41,822 bases of DNA from an uncultured Lachnospiraceae bacterium (GTDB lineage: Bacteria; Bacillota; Clostridia; Lachnospirales; Lachnospiraceae): assembly GCA_910578115.1 (NCBI GenBank), contig CAJTPO010000032.1, positions 1 through 41,822 on the forward strand, written 5' to 3'. A program made the translations under genes and the position numbers. Below are positions 25,555 to 34,260 of this stretch, one piece after another. Below the pieces are notes generated by a model. It was given only the letters and a program-made list of their open reading frames with translations. It was not told where the DNA came from and ran no database searches. Numbering within the stretch: position 1 is the stretch's first letter; each line of letters starts with the position of its first letter.

Positions 25555-25583
25555 ATTTTAACACATATCTATGAAAACTGCAA
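25555..25583 (-). promoter_or_regulatory. extended -10 promoter before flbD-motA-motB
   Basis: On the minus strand TTGCAG (25578-25583), a 17-nt spacer and TAAAAT (25555-25560) line up, with TG one base before the -10 (TGTTAAAAT), a strong extended -10. It lies about 80 nt upstream of flbD and downstream of the flgE terminator, so it could drive flbD, the stator genes and everything after. Confidence 0.6.
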
Positions 25584-25710
25584 AGCAAATAGCAAATTCA
25601 TTCAAAAAATATACATCTTTCCGGCTATCGGCTTCCCGTTCTCCAGATTCGGCCACTCCATCTCCGGCTGGAGACCGGATTAAAAGGTCGCAGGCCGCAA
25701 TCATCACTGA

Positions 25711-25745
25711 AAAGAGGGATTTTCCATAACCAAAAATCCCTCTCT
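25711..25745 (-). terminator. hairpin terminator after flgE
   Basis: A perfect 11-bp stem (AGAGGGATTTT / AAAATCCCTCT) with a 9-nt loop is followed by TTTT on the minus strand, about 40 nt after the flgE stop. The short T-run suggests partial termination, which would lower but not abolish read-through into the stator genes. Confidence 0.7.
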
Positions 25746-25786
25746 CCAATACTTTTAATATCTTATATCCAAATCCTGTTTTACAA

Positions 25787-27796
25787 TTATCTCTTCAGAT
25801 TGACAAGCTCTTCCAGCAAAGTATCAGAAGTCGTAATGATACGGCTGTTCGCCTGGAAACCACGCTGTGTCGTGATCATCGTCGTAAATTCGCTTGACAG
25901 ATCCACATTACTCATCTCCAGAACACCGGATGTCATAGACCCCTGATTTGCCGTGATATCCACGCCGACACCATTGAATTCACCCGAGTTCTGTGTTGCG
26001 GAGTACAGGTTGTTACCTGCCTTGGCCAGACCGGAAGGATTGGCAAATTCTGCTACCGCAATCTGACCCAACAGCTTGGAAAGACCGTTATCATAATATG
26101 CGGTGATCCTGCCGTCCTGTCCTACCTCGATTCCGTTCAGCTCACCCTGCTTCCTGCCGGCTCCCAGCGTGCTCTGCTCTTTGGAACCGTTCAGCATTTC
26201 CAGCGTACACATGCCGCCGTTACCGAAGTTATTGATCGACGAGAAATCGATGTCGATGTTCGTGAACTGAGACAGATCGATGGTCTTGCCATCCATGGAG
26301 GACGCCGAACTGTTGAAGGTAAGCATCGCCGAATCCTGTCCCTGTCCGCCAATGTAGGAGAACTTACCGGTCTCATGGTCGAACACGATCATATTGCCCT
26401 TGTTGTTCTCCGTCAGTGTAATCTGCGCGGAACCGTCCGGTCCGACAAACTCGATGGTATAGTCCTTGCCCTCACCACTCTTGATATGATATACCTGTTC
26501 AAGGATCGCCGCCTGATTATCTGCGTTGTTCTCCAAAGTGACGCCGAAATTGCTTGCACCGTCAAACGTAGCTGCCTTAGTCGTCTTAAAGGTCGCATCA
26601 AAACTTATGGTAATATTCTCCGGCGGATTGCCTGGCGTCGCAACGATATTGCTCACGGTATCCAGCCCTTTCATGTCCTTCAGAGCTGCCGCCCAGTCAG
26701 TTACCTTCTCGGATGTCCCATCGTCTTTCTTCTTATAATAACTGGAATCAGCCGAATTATAGATCAGATTATAGGGTTCCGCCTCGAGCTGTGCCTTCGT
26801 CAGCGTCACCTCTCCGGTCACAGTGACATCTGCACCCTCAGCCACATCACCGGCAGCTGCAGGCGTCTTCACCTTAATATTCTCACCTGCGGCAACTACC
26901 ATGGCATTCTTATTGAAATCTGCCAGGATCTCCTCCATAGCCATATTAATCGTGAATTTATTGGCCGCCGCATCATACTTCGCATTCGGATCCATCGTAT
27001 ATTTGCTGGTCGTAAGCTTATTCTCCGTGGAACCGAATGTTGCGATCTGCTCAATATTGTTCAGGCCGTACAGCTTCACCAGGGAAACGCCGTCGGGATC
27101 AAGAATATCATCCAGCTGTACCCGGAATCTGTCCTCTTCACCGATGCCGTGGAAACTGAATTTCGCCGTATACTGATATCCCTGTGAATCAAAGAAAGTC
27201 ATGGTACGGATCAGGCCGTCCGGACTGTTGAGCTTGGTATCCTTCTTATCCAAAATACCGGACACGTATCCCTTCGTCGTCCACTCCGGATCGGAGTTCA
27301 TATTGTCAGGATGCATGATCTTCAATGCCGATACGATATCCTGCCTGATATCTCCTGTCTCAGGATCCACCTGCCATCCCATAACCGTATAACCGGTATT
27401 GGCCATTACCAGGTTACCCGCACCGTCTACGGTAAAGGAACCGTCTCTCGTAAAGAAGTTCTGTGAGCCGTCGCTTACTACGAAGAAAGAACTTCCCTCG
27501 ATCATGATATCCCACGGATTATTCGTTGACTGTGCCGATCCCTGCTGTGCGATCGCCGTGGAGATGGCACCCGTCTTAGATCCCAGACCGATCTGCCTGG
27601 GGTTAATACCACCTCGCCCGGTAGCATCATTGGCTCCGGATGCCGACTGCGTTGTCTGGTACAGCAGATCGCTGAATACCATATTCTGTGATTTGTAAGC
27701 TGTCGTATTAACGTTTGCAATGTTATTACCGATAACATCCATTCTGGTCTGGTGTGTTTTAAGTCCCGCCACACCAGAGAACAATGATCTCATCAT
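25787..27796 (-). CDS. flgE: flagellar hook protein FlgE
   Basis: FlgE polymerises into the hook. The N-terminal rod-like motif (MMRSLFSGVAGLKTHQTRMD and GNNIANVNTTAYK) and the C-terminal coiled segment (GVLEMSNVDLSSEFTTMITTQRGFQANSRII, last 50 residues) are intact. At 669 residues it is more than twice the length of the Bacillus protein. The extra mass lies between about residues 270 and 520, the surface-exposed D2/D3-like part, which is low in conservation. A GGAGG lies 10 nt before the start, and a hairpin-rich leader lies upstream. Hook length control partners fliK and flgD are next to it. Confidence 0.95.
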   Translation of the reverse strand: MMRSLFSGVAGLKTHQTRMDVIGNNIANVNTTAYKSQNMVFSDLLYQTTQSASGANDATGRGGINPRQIGLGSKTGAISTAIAQQGSAQSTNNPWDIMIEGSSFFVVSDGSQNFFTRDGSFTVDGAGNLVMANTGYTVMGWQVDPETGDIRQDIVSALKIMHPDNMNSDPEWTTKGYVSGILDKKDTKLNSPDGLIRTMTFFDSQGYQYTAKFSFHGIGEEDRFRVQLDDILDPDGVSLVKLYGLNNIEQIATFGSTENKLTTSKYTMDPNAKYDAAANKFTINMAMEEILADFNKNAMVVAAGENIKVKTPAAAGDVAEGADVTVTGEVTLTKAQLEAEPYNLIYNSADSSYYKKKDDGTSEKVTDWAAALKDMKGLDTVSNIVATPGNPPENITISFDATFKTTKAATFDGASNFGVTLENNADNQAAILEQVYHIKSGEGKDYTIEFVGPDGSAQITLTENNKGNMIVFDHETGKFSYIGGQGQDSAMLTFNSSASSMDGKTIDLSQFTNIDIDFSSINNFGNGGMCTLEMLNGSKEQSTLGAGRKQGELNGIEVGQDGRITAYYDNGLSKLLGQIAVAEFANPSGLAKAGNNLYSATQNSGEFNGVGVDITANQGSMTSGVLEMSNVDLSSEFTTMITTQRGFQANSRIITTSDTLLEELVNLKR

Positions 27797-27835
27797 AGTA
27801 AAATGACCTCCTTATATCTGTTCTGAAACCGTTAC

Positions 27836-27865
27836 GGGAATCCTGTTCTCATGAACAGGATCCCC
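27836..27865 (-). promoter_or_regulatory. strong hairpin in the flgE leader
   Basis: A 13-bp stem with one G-T wobble (GGGGATCCTGTTC / GAACAGGATTCCC) and a 4-nt loop lies 40 nt before flgE. No T-run follows, so it is not a terminator. A stabilising or processing structure at the 5' end of the abundant flgE message is the likely role. Confidence 0.6.
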
Positions 27866-27867
27866 TC

Positions 27868-27891
27868 TGTCCATTCTGTCAGTCATGGACA
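27868..27891 (-). promoter_or_regulatory. second hairpin in the flgE leader
   Basis: A perfect 7-bp stem (TGTCCAT / ATGGACA) with a 10-nt loop sits 2 nt from the larger hairpin. The two together fill most of the 119-nt spacer before flgE. Confidence 0.45.
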
Positions 27892-27915
27892 TAAGCCTCC
27901 TTAAAGGTCCGGCTG

Positions 27916-28320
27916 TTACATGATAACGGCTCCATCAATATTAGTGAATACATTCTCGTTGGTTTCTGTCTGATCCATCGCCGTGATGACCGTCTGATTC
28001 GGCACATTCACAATAAACGCCAGTGAATCGACGATGACCAGTGATTCATTGATCCCCTTAGCACATGCCTTGGCTGTCCCCATATTCAGGCGTTCCACCT
28101 GCTCCTTCGTCAACTCGATATTTCTGTCGACCAGCCGGTTCGCCGCATGCTTGGAAAACCTGACTTCACTGTCGGTACGGATACCGTCTGTTTTGCCTGA
28201 CAGGATATCCTGGAAGCTCAGTCCGTTCTGCTTTAAGTTCTCCGCCTGCTGTCTGCCTGTATTTAAATACTGATCCTGCAGCCGCTCTATGGGAAGAAAT
28301 TGATTGCCCTGAATCTTCAT
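27916..28320 (-). CDS. small flagellar operon protein (TIGR02530 type)
   Basis: This 134-residue protein belongs to the short Firmicute family found between flgD and flgE, recognised by RFSKHAANRLVDRNIELTKEQVERLNMGTAKACAKGINESLVIVD-like sequence in the C-terminal two thirds. The exact role is not established; position suggests hook assembly. ATG 28318-28320 is chosen because GGAGGAG lies 7 nt upstream; the frame is open further upstream without an RBS. Confidence 0.85.
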   Translation of the reverse strand: MKIQGNQFLPIERLQDQYLNTGRQQAENLKQNGLSFQDILSGKTDGIRTDSEVRFSKHAANRLVDRNIELTKEQVERLNMGTAKACAKGINESLVIVDSLAFIVNVPNQTVITAMDQTETNENVFTNIDGAVIM

Positions 28321-28387
28321 ATTCTCTCTCCTCCTTGAGAAGACCACGCCGTCTCCGGCATGTTTCATCGGCAGATCCGTCTACCGC

Positions 28388-29110
28388 TCAGGTCTTGTCT
28401 GTATCTCCATCGTCGTCCTGTGGCGGTTTAGGATCTCCGTCCCCGTCACCATCACCTTCTTCTCCTGCAAGTTTGACGATTTCCTCCATCTTTTCAAAAT
28501 ACTTCTTTGCAGTTTCAATTTCCTCGTCTGTCAGGAAAGATTTCTGGTAATCATCCATGCTGTCGAAGATTTCTTTCATCTTCTCGACATTCTCCTTATC
28601 CGATATGGACAGGATGCCGATCTGCGGCAGCTTTCTGTAGATATTCAGGAATTCAGCCCCCTTGGTGTAAGCCTCCAGATATTTCTTATCTACCACTCTG
28701 TCCAGATCATCCAGAGAATAAGGTTCTCCGCCTATAGATAAATATGCCTTACCATTCTCATAAATGATATAATCCACATTACCCTGTACGATCTTCTCTC
28801 TGCCTGAACTGTCTGTCACTCTCATCAATACTGTCTGCCCTACCAGAGATGATGCTCTGGAAAGTTCCAGCGTTGCACTCATATTCTGCATCTGCTCCAA
28901 CTCGGAGAAGGTTGCAAACTGTGAGATATACTCCGTATTCGATGTGGGTTCCAAAGGATCCTGGTATTTCATCTGCGCCACCAAAAGCTGCAGGAAAGCA
29001 TCCTTATCCAGACTGGAATTGCCTGTCTTGCTCACCTTATCCTTCGTCAGAGACGATGCCGATGTATTGTCTACAAATTTGCCGTCTTTTACTTCCTGTA
29101 TAACTCCCAT
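28388..29110 (-). CDS. flgD: flagellar hook cap protein FlgD with a C-terminal extension
   Basis: FlgD caps the growing hook. Residues 30-90 hold the family core (LDKDAFLQLLVAQMKYQDPLEP, SNTEYISQFATFSELEQMQN). Residues 90-150 are the usual beta segment. Short Firmicute FlgD proteins end near here. This one continues with a helical segment at 161-215 (LPQIGILSISDKENVEK, then DDYQKSFLTDEEIETAKKY) and a tail rich in D and G. The helical segment resembles three-helix repeats common in Firmicute cell-surface proteins. Total 240 residues. It lies 15 nt after fliK. Confidence 0.92.
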   Translation of the reverse strand: MGVIQEVKDGKFVDNTSASSLTKDKVSKTGNSSLDKDAFLQLLVAQMKYQDPLEPTSNTEYISQFATFSELEQMQNMSATLELSRASSLVGQTVLMRVTDSSGREKIVQGNVDYIIYENGKAYLSIGGEPYSLDDLDRVVDKKYLEAYTKGAEFLNIYRKLPQIGILSISDKENVEKMKEIFDSMDDYQKSFLTDEEIETAKKYFEKMEEIVKLAGEEGDGDGDGDPKPPQDDDGDTDKT

Positions 29111-29125
29111 TTCATCGCTCCTTTC

Positions 29126-30559
29126 TTATGCCGTATAATCAACCGTACTGCCGTTTGCCTGCATCATCTCCACCGCGATACGCTCGGATTCTTCCATCTC
29201 CTCCAGAGCTTCATCCTCTTCGATCTGATCCAGATTGATCATCCGCCGTCTGCCCTTACCGGACTTTGCCTGATCGTGCTGTTCCTCTCCATTATCCTGG
29301 GAAAACTGCTGTCCGTACGCATGATTGGCAACCGTAACTTCCACTGCATCCACCTTGATCCCCTGCTCTTCAAACTGATTCTTAAGCTGGATCAACTGTG
29401 TCTCAATTACCACACGTACCGTCTCATTCTGCGTTGTGAAATGTGCCGTCAGGCCGCCCTCCTTCGCCATAATCTGTACGTTGACCGTACCCAGGCTGGC
29501 AGGGTGCAGCTGCAGTTCCATCGTCTGCGTCTCTGCTTTCAGATTGATCTTCATGTACTCCATGATCTGATTCATGATCTCTTCCGTCTGCATTGACCGG
29601 TATTCCAAGTTGGCTGCTTCCGGTATCTCATTCACCTGCTCCGGCATCTCCGGCATCTGCATCATCGTCTGACCGGCAGAATTGCCTTCCCTGCCGTTGT
29701 TTGCAGAAGCATCCTGTCGCATCTTATGATCCTGTACTTCGACCTTCGGCCCGCTTACTGCAGATTCCTGGACACTCTTATTACCACTTGCATCATCCAC
29801 GGTCACCTTCATCTGCACGGTCTCTCCGTCCTTCTGGACAGAAACGGTATAGTCCTTCATGCCTTCCAGCTCCGCTTCCGGTGCCAGGGCCTCATCCGGC
29901 ATACCTGATTCCCCCTGCTCAGAGATCAACTGCTTCATAATTGCAGTAAGCTCCTGCTCACTCAGCCCCAGTTCTTTCTGCAGATTCTCCAGGCTTTCTT
30001 CTACGATTCCCAACAGATCCTGTAAGCTGCCATAAAGCGACTCATCCGTCAGCAGTGCCAACTCATCCGTATTGCCGGATATAGTCAAGAGCAGCTGTCT
30101 GAGATTATCTGTGTCGAACAGCTGAACCGCTGTAAGCCCCAAAACCGCCATGGCTTCTTCCACTTCTTCCCGCGACACACCCATCTCGTCCGCAATATCC
30201 TGGATCAGCTCTTCACCCGACTTCTCCAGTTCTTCCGTGACTGCATCCCGGTTGTCTGTCGTGACATTTGTCTCAGCATCGCCCGAGATACTTCCGTCGG
30301 CATTCTGTCCCGGTTTGTCTGTTTCCAACCGGTCGGTTTTAGATGATGATACTTCTGTCTTCACCGTATTTGCCGGCACAACGGTCTGACCTGCCATAAT
30401 ATTACCAGATGGCGCCGGCTGTCGGTTTCCCGTGCCGCCATTAAATTTCGTCATAACCTGCCCGAAACTTTCCGAAACGGTCTCGTCTGCCTTATTTCCT
30501 GCAACATCTGTCTGCCCTTTCGCATAAGCGAACAGAGCATTCACATTGTTTACAGTCAT
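29126..30559 (-). CDS. fliK: flagellar hook-length control protein FliK
   Basis: FliK measures hook length and triggers the FlhB switch. It has about 477 residues, with an ATG behind AAGGAG. An upstream TTG in frame is less likely. The first 340 residues are acidic, low in conservation and probably extended, as expected for a molecular ruler. The C-terminal Flg_hook domain (about 340-425) has LQLHPASLGTVNVQIM and an amphipathic region after it. It follows the MotE-like gene by 127 nt. Confidence 0.92.
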   Translation of the reverse strand: MTVNNVNALFAYAKGQTDVAGNKADETVSESFGQVMTKFNGGTGNRQPAPSGNIMAGQTVVPANTVKTEVSSSKTDRLETDKPGQNADGSISGDAETNVTTDNRDAVTEELEKSGEELIQDIADEMGVSREEVEEAMAVLGLTAVQLFDTDNLRQLLLTISGNTDELALLTDESLYGSLQDLLGIVEESLENLQKELGLSEQELTAIMKQLISEQGESGMPDEALAPEAELEGMKDYTVSVQKDGETVQMKVTVDDASGNKSVQESAVSGPKVEVQDHKMRQDASANNGREGNSAGQTMMQMPEMPEQVNEIPEAANLEYRSMQTEEIMNQIMEYMKINLKAETQTMELQLHPASLGTVNVQIMAKEGGLTAHFTTQNETVRVVIETQLIQLKNQFEEQGIKVDAVEVTVANHAYGQQFSQDNGEEQHDQAKSGKGRRRMINLDQIEEDEALEEMEESERIAVEMMQANGSTVDYTA

Positions 30560-30686
30560 ACTCCTTCCTCCTTTCTTCAATTTTCAAAGTACTCTACCCT
30601 AAGGTATCTATATATAATGCATGCCACACAAAACTTAACCATTCCATGCCGCAGCAGTATATATCACACTCAAATTATATATCGGC

Positions 30687-31556
30687 TCACGACTCCGGAT
30701 CCATAATCCGCGTGAGTCTGGATGCGATCTCGGCATCCATTGCTCCCAGGATCTTACCGCGGTCCTGCGAACTCATCTGGCTCAATATCCTTGCCACCAG
30801 ATCCAGATCATCCGTCATCGTCTCGAAAATAGCTGCCGCCTGCTTGGGCTTCATATCCACATACGTCTGTGCATATTCCTGCGCTTCTTTATCTTCCTCA
30901 ATCTGCTCCACTACCTGTTTGTACAGATACTCTGCCGTCGTTGGATCCATCGATTCATAATACTTCTGATATTCCTCTGCCCCCGGGCCTTTCTCGGCAT
31001 AGACCACTTCATTGTAAAATTCCGTCCTGATCCTGTCGAAATCAACCTGCGCATCCTCAAAGGTTCTCAGTCTTTCAATCTCCGCCCGAAGCTGCTCCAT
31101 CTCTTCTGAGTCACTGTTACTGGCCGACTGTGCACGCTCCAGCTCCAGCTCCAGCTCCGTAATATAATCTACCGCCTCCCGCAGACTGGTATATCCGCCG
31201 TAAGACTCCTCCTCCGTGGGAGCCACTGCCTCCTCCGGCAGGATCATATTAATGACCGGCACGTCTTTCAAAACCGGTGCCAGTACATTAGAACCGAATC
31301 CACCCACATCCAGCTTCACAAGCAGACATAAAATAGCCAGCCAGATAGCAACAATAACAACCGTTACCAGAAATACGGAAATACCACCCGGCTCGTCATC
31401 TCCCGATATCTGCTCGGAAAGCTCTCTGGCACGCTGTTTCGCCTCTTTCTTCTGCTCCTTCTGTTCCGCTTTCAATCTCCTGCGCTCTTCTTTTAACTTT
31501 TTCTTATCAACCTCAGCATCTGCTCCGGTATTCATATTCACAAGCTCTTCTGCCAT
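30687..31556 (-). CDS. MotE / YlxF-like flagellar membrane protein
   Basis: This 289-residue protein has a very basic coiled N-terminus (about 18-50) and one membrane helix (about 60-82). A coiled coil (about 125-170) and a C-terminal MgtE N-like helical repeat domain (about 205-285, with DMKPKQAAAIFETMTDDLDLVARILSQMSSQDRGKIL) follow. The same layout and the same place between fliJ and fliK are seen for B. subtilis YlxF and related MotE-type proteins. MotE was described as a chaperone of a periplasmic motor protein in Sinorhizobium. The specific role here is unknown. Its ATG overlaps the fliJ stop by one base. Confidence 0.82.
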   Translation of the reverse strand: MAEELVNMNTGADAEVDKKKLKEERRRLKAEQKEQKKEAKQRARELSEQISGDDEPGGISVFLVTVVIVAIWLAILCLLVKLDVGGFGSNVLAPVLKDVPVINMILPEEAVAPTEEESYGGYTSLREAVDYITELELELERAQSASNSDSEEMEQLRAEIERLRTFEDAQVDFDRIRTEFYNEVVYAEKGPGAEEYQKYYESMDPTTAEYLYKQVVEQIEEDKEAQEYAQTYVDMKPKQAAAIFETMTDDLDLVARILSQMSSQDRGKILGAMDAEIASRLTRIMDPES

Positions 31557-32017
31557 TATTGCTCCCCTTTTACTTTGCCACGCTGTCCATAGGTATAACT
31601 GGTAAGCTCATCTACTGCCTTATGCTCTGCGGCATTTTCTTCACGCACAAATTCCACAAAAGCTTTCTCCCGCAGTTTCTCGTGCATCTTGCGTTCCTGC
31701 ATCACTGCCTGCAGCTTCTTCCTTGCTTCTTCCACAAGCCTTTGCGCCTGCGCAACCTGCCCGCGCTGTGTCTCTATCATCTCATCCATGATCATCATGG
31801 CATTTCTGTTATCTTTCAGATCCATGATATGCAGTCTGTCACTGCGCAGCAGGCGTCCTTCCTCCAGATAAGCTTCTTTCCTGCCGATCAGGATCTGCAG
31901 CTTCTCCTCCTCTTCATTCAAACGCATCTGCGCCCTGCCGAGTTCCATTTTAGCCTGGCTCTCCAGCTGATATTGAATATTCAGGAGGCTCTGCATTCTA
32001 TATATAAATTTCGCCAT
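31556..32017 (-). CDS. fliJ: flagellar export chaperone / stalk protein FliJ
   Basis: FliJ inserts as an antiparallel coiled coil into the FliI hexamer and links it to FlhA. The 153 residues are almost entirely helical and charged, with no long hydrophobic runs, and begin MAKFIYRMQSLLNIQYQLE, typical for the family. The identification uses this together with position after fliI. Confidence 0.92.
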   Translation of the reverse strand: MAKFIYRMQSLLNIQYQLESQAKMELGRAQMRLNEEEEKLQILIGRKEAYLEEGRLLRSDRLHIMDLKDNRNAMMIMDEMIETQRGQVAQAQRLVEEARKKLQAVMQERKMHEKLREKAFVEFVREENAAEHKAVDELTSYTYGQRGKVKGEQ

Positions 32018-32076
32018 ACCCGGCCACTCCCTGCCACATATGATCTGTCAGGATCGTCACCTGCAAAATCTTCGAC

Positions 32077-33387
32077 CTACTCCGCAAAAAGTTCTCTCAG
32101 CTTTCCAACAGCCTGCTCATAATCATATTTTGCATCCACATCCTGCATCAGATATTCATTCACCGCATCGATCTTCGCGATGGCATAATCAATCTTGGGA
32201 TTACTCCCGCTCTTGTAAGCTCCGATATTGATCAGGTCCTCCGCCTCATTATATGTTGCCAGTACGTTCTTCAACTTACCGGCAAGCATCTTATGCTCCT
32301 TATCCACAATCTGCGCCATGCAGCGGGATATACTCTGCAGCACATCGATTGCCGGATAATGATTCTGATGCGCCAGTTTACGATTCAGCATAATATGGCC
32401 GTCCAGTATGCTTCTGGCCGTATCCGTGATCGGCTCATTCATATCGTCTCCATCTACCAGTACCGTATAGAGTCCCGTAATCGATCCCGTCCGTGCACAC
32501 CCTGCCCGCTCAAGCAGCTTCGGCATTTCAGAATATACGCTCGGCGGATAGCCCCTGGATACCGGCGGCTCTCCGCTGGCCAGACCGATCTCCCTCTGCG
32601 CCATCGAAAAACGCGTCAGGGAATCCATCATGAGCAGCACATCCTTCCCCTGGTCTCTGAAATATTCCGCGATTGCAGTGGCCGTCTTAGCCGCCTTATT
32701 TCTTTCCAGCGCCGACTTGTCAGAGGTCGCCACCACCACCACCGAACGCCTCATCCCCTCTTCGCCCAGATCACGCTCCACAAACTCACGTACCTCTCTG
32801 CCCCGCTCGCCGATCAGCGCGATCACATTAATATCCGCCTTGGTATTGCGCGCGAACATACCCATCAATGTGGATTTTCCCACACCGGAGCCGGCAAAGA
32901 CGCCGATACGCTGTCCCTTGCCCACAGTCATCAAACCGTCTATCGCTTTAACGCCCAGAGGCAATACATCCGCTATGATCTTTCTGTCCATAGGATCCGG
33001 CGGCTGTGCCTCCACACTGTACGGGGTCCCGGCTGCATAATTGCCGTCTATCCTTCCCAAACCGTCAAGCACCTTGCCAAGCAGGTCATTGCTCACCGGC
33101 ACTGTCAAAGGCTCCCCTACGTTCTCCACGATACACCCAAGCCCTATACCATCTGTCTTATCGCAGGGCATCAGAAGCGTCTTACGGTCCTTAAACCCTA
33201 CCACTTCCGCCATGATCGGTTTATACTCCTCCTGTGCCGGATAGATTCTGCACAGATCACCCAGCTTCGCTTCCGGCCCGGCCGACTCGATCGTCAACCC
33301 TACTACATTCTCAACGCGGCCCTTTCTCTTAAAAAAGGTCTCATCCATTATTCTGCTGTATTTTTGTAAGTCAATTGCCATATTCAT
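32077..33387 (-). CDS. fliI: flagellar export ATPase FliI
   Basis: FliI is the F1-beta-like ATPase of the export apparatus. The Walker A motif is GSGVGKST (about 165-172). ALIGERGREVREFVE and the Walker B region VLLMMDSLTRFSMAQREI follow, and GEPPVSRGYPPSVYSEMPKLLERAG is typical of the T3SS ATPase subfamily. The 436-residue length is standard. A second ATG two codons inside is an equally good start; neither has a strong RBS, and coupling to fliH, 9 nt upstream, is likely. Confidence 0.97.
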   Translation of the reverse strand: MNMAIDLQKYSRIMDETFFKRKGRVENVVGLTIESAGPEAKLGDLCRIYPAQEEYKPIMAEVVGFKDRKTLLMPCDKTDGIGLGCIVENVGEPLTVPVSNDLLGKVLDGLGRIDGNYAAGTPYSVEAQPPDPMDRKIIADVLPLGVKAIDGLMTVGKGQRIGVFAGSGVGKSTLMGMFARNTKADINVIALIGERGREVREFVERDLGEEGMRRSVVVVATSDKSALERNKAAKTATAIAEYFRDQGKDVLLMMDSLTRFSMAQREIGLASGEPPVSRGYPPSVYSEMPKLLERAGCARTGSITGLYTVLVDGDDMNEPITDTARSILDGHIMLNRKLAHQNHYPAIDVLQSISRCMAQIVDKEHKMLAGKLKNVLATYNEAEDLINIGAYKSGSNPKIDYAIAKIDAVNEYLMQDVDAKYDYEQAVGKLRELFAE

Positions 33388-33396
33388 AAACAGTCA

Positions 33397-34260
33397 TCAT
33401 CCACGCTTCTCATAAGATAACATCCGCAATTTATTAGTCAGGCCCGTAAGCTGCGTATCAACACCGCAGTCAAAAATGCCTCCGTCCGTTTCGATCATGC
33501 ATTCTCCCTGCCTCAGCGCAATATCCTCAATAATCTCTACCGTACCCCTTCCGGCGGCCGCTCCATCTGCCAGCGCCTGCTTCTGCATATTGACAAAAGG
33601 ATAATCTTCCTTGGAAACGTGTACAATAAAACTCCTGCTGCTCTCCACCTGCCTTAATGTGGAGTCTACCAAATGCACCAGGATATCTCTATTGTCCGCC
33701 AGCCCAATCCCAAAAATATGACTGTAAACCTCGGTGATTGTATCAATAAACTTCGGCTCCAGGTCTTCGATCAGCTGTTCATACTCTTCTTCCAGCCGTC
33801 GTTTCTCAGCCATCAGCTGTCGCTTCATCTCTTCTGCTTCCGAGATCCCCTGCCGATAGCCTTCCTCGTGCCCTTCTTTCTTCCCCTCTTCCATTGCCCA
33901 GCGTCTCTTGGCCTCAATCTCACCAAGAGCCGCCGTCTTCATCTCCTCAGCCTGTATCTGAGCATCATCAAGAATTGCCTGTGCCTGTGCCTTGATCTCC
34001 TCCAGATCCGGTACTTCCTCCGCGGATGCCTTGATAATGTTACCCGTCTCATCAGCGTCACCACACAGGGCATCAATCTCTTCTCCGCCGAGACCACTTA
34101 CAAAGCCGGACTCTTCGTCACCCGCCTCAACGCCCAACGCAGCCCTTCTCAGAGCCTTCTGCTCTTCGATTCTTCTCTCTACGAGAGCATTGGTGTCGAT
34201 CACATGCTTCTCTTCCCCAGACACTACAACCCAACTTGCTTTATATAAATTCCTAGACAA
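33397..34260 (-). CDS. fliH: flagellar export regulator FliH
   Basis: FliH binds FliI and tethers it to the C-ring. The preferred start is a TTG at 34258-34260, preceded by GGAGGTG at about 9 nt and giving LSRNLYKASWVVV, the usual Firmicute FliH N-terminus. An ATG 22 codons earlier would overlap fliG by 74 bases and adds sequence without family support. The central region is a long charged coiled coil (about 85-170); the C-terminal FliH/V-type E-subunit domain starts near residue 170. The TTG start overlaps the fliG end by 8 bases, so translation is probably coupled. Confidence 0.9.
   Translation of the reverse strand: MSRNLYKASWVVVSGEEKHVIDTNALVERRIEEQKALRRAALGVEAGDEESGFVSGLGGEEIDALCGDADETGNIIKASAEEVPDLEEIKAQAQAILDDAQIQAEEMKTAALGEIEAKRRWAMEEGKKEGHEEGYRQGISEAEEMKRQLMAEKRRLEEEYEQLIEDLEPKFIDTITEVYSHIFGIGLADNRDILVHLVDSTLRQVESSRSFIVHVSKEDYPFVNMQKQALADGAAAGRGTVEIIEDIALRQGECMIETDGGIFDCGVDTQLTGLTNKLRMLSYEKRG

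Larger units (their letters stand above)
25469..25786 (-). other. 318-nt spacer between flgE and flbD
   Basis: This is the longest gap inside the flagellar cluster. In transcription order it holds the flgE hairpin terminator, about 110 nt of unassigned sequence, and the extended -10 promoter with its leader. A 63-codon open frame crosses the terminator and has no family resemblance, so I do not count it as a gene. Confidence 0.6.

Noticed and set aside
25640..25680. Sigma-28-like GCCGATAG in the flgE-flbD spacer
   Set aside because: The -35 region at 14-16 nt spacing does not resemble TAAA; the extended -10 sigma-A promoter nearby is far better.
25558..25749. 63-codon open frame between flgE and flbD on the minus strand
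   Set aside because: It crosses the flgE terminator hairpin and the promoter region, has no convincing RBS and resembles no family.
32293..33369. 358-codon open frame on the plus strand opposite fliI
   Set aside because: Shadow of a strongly conserved gene; composition rich in R, H, I and L with no domain, typical of antisense frames.
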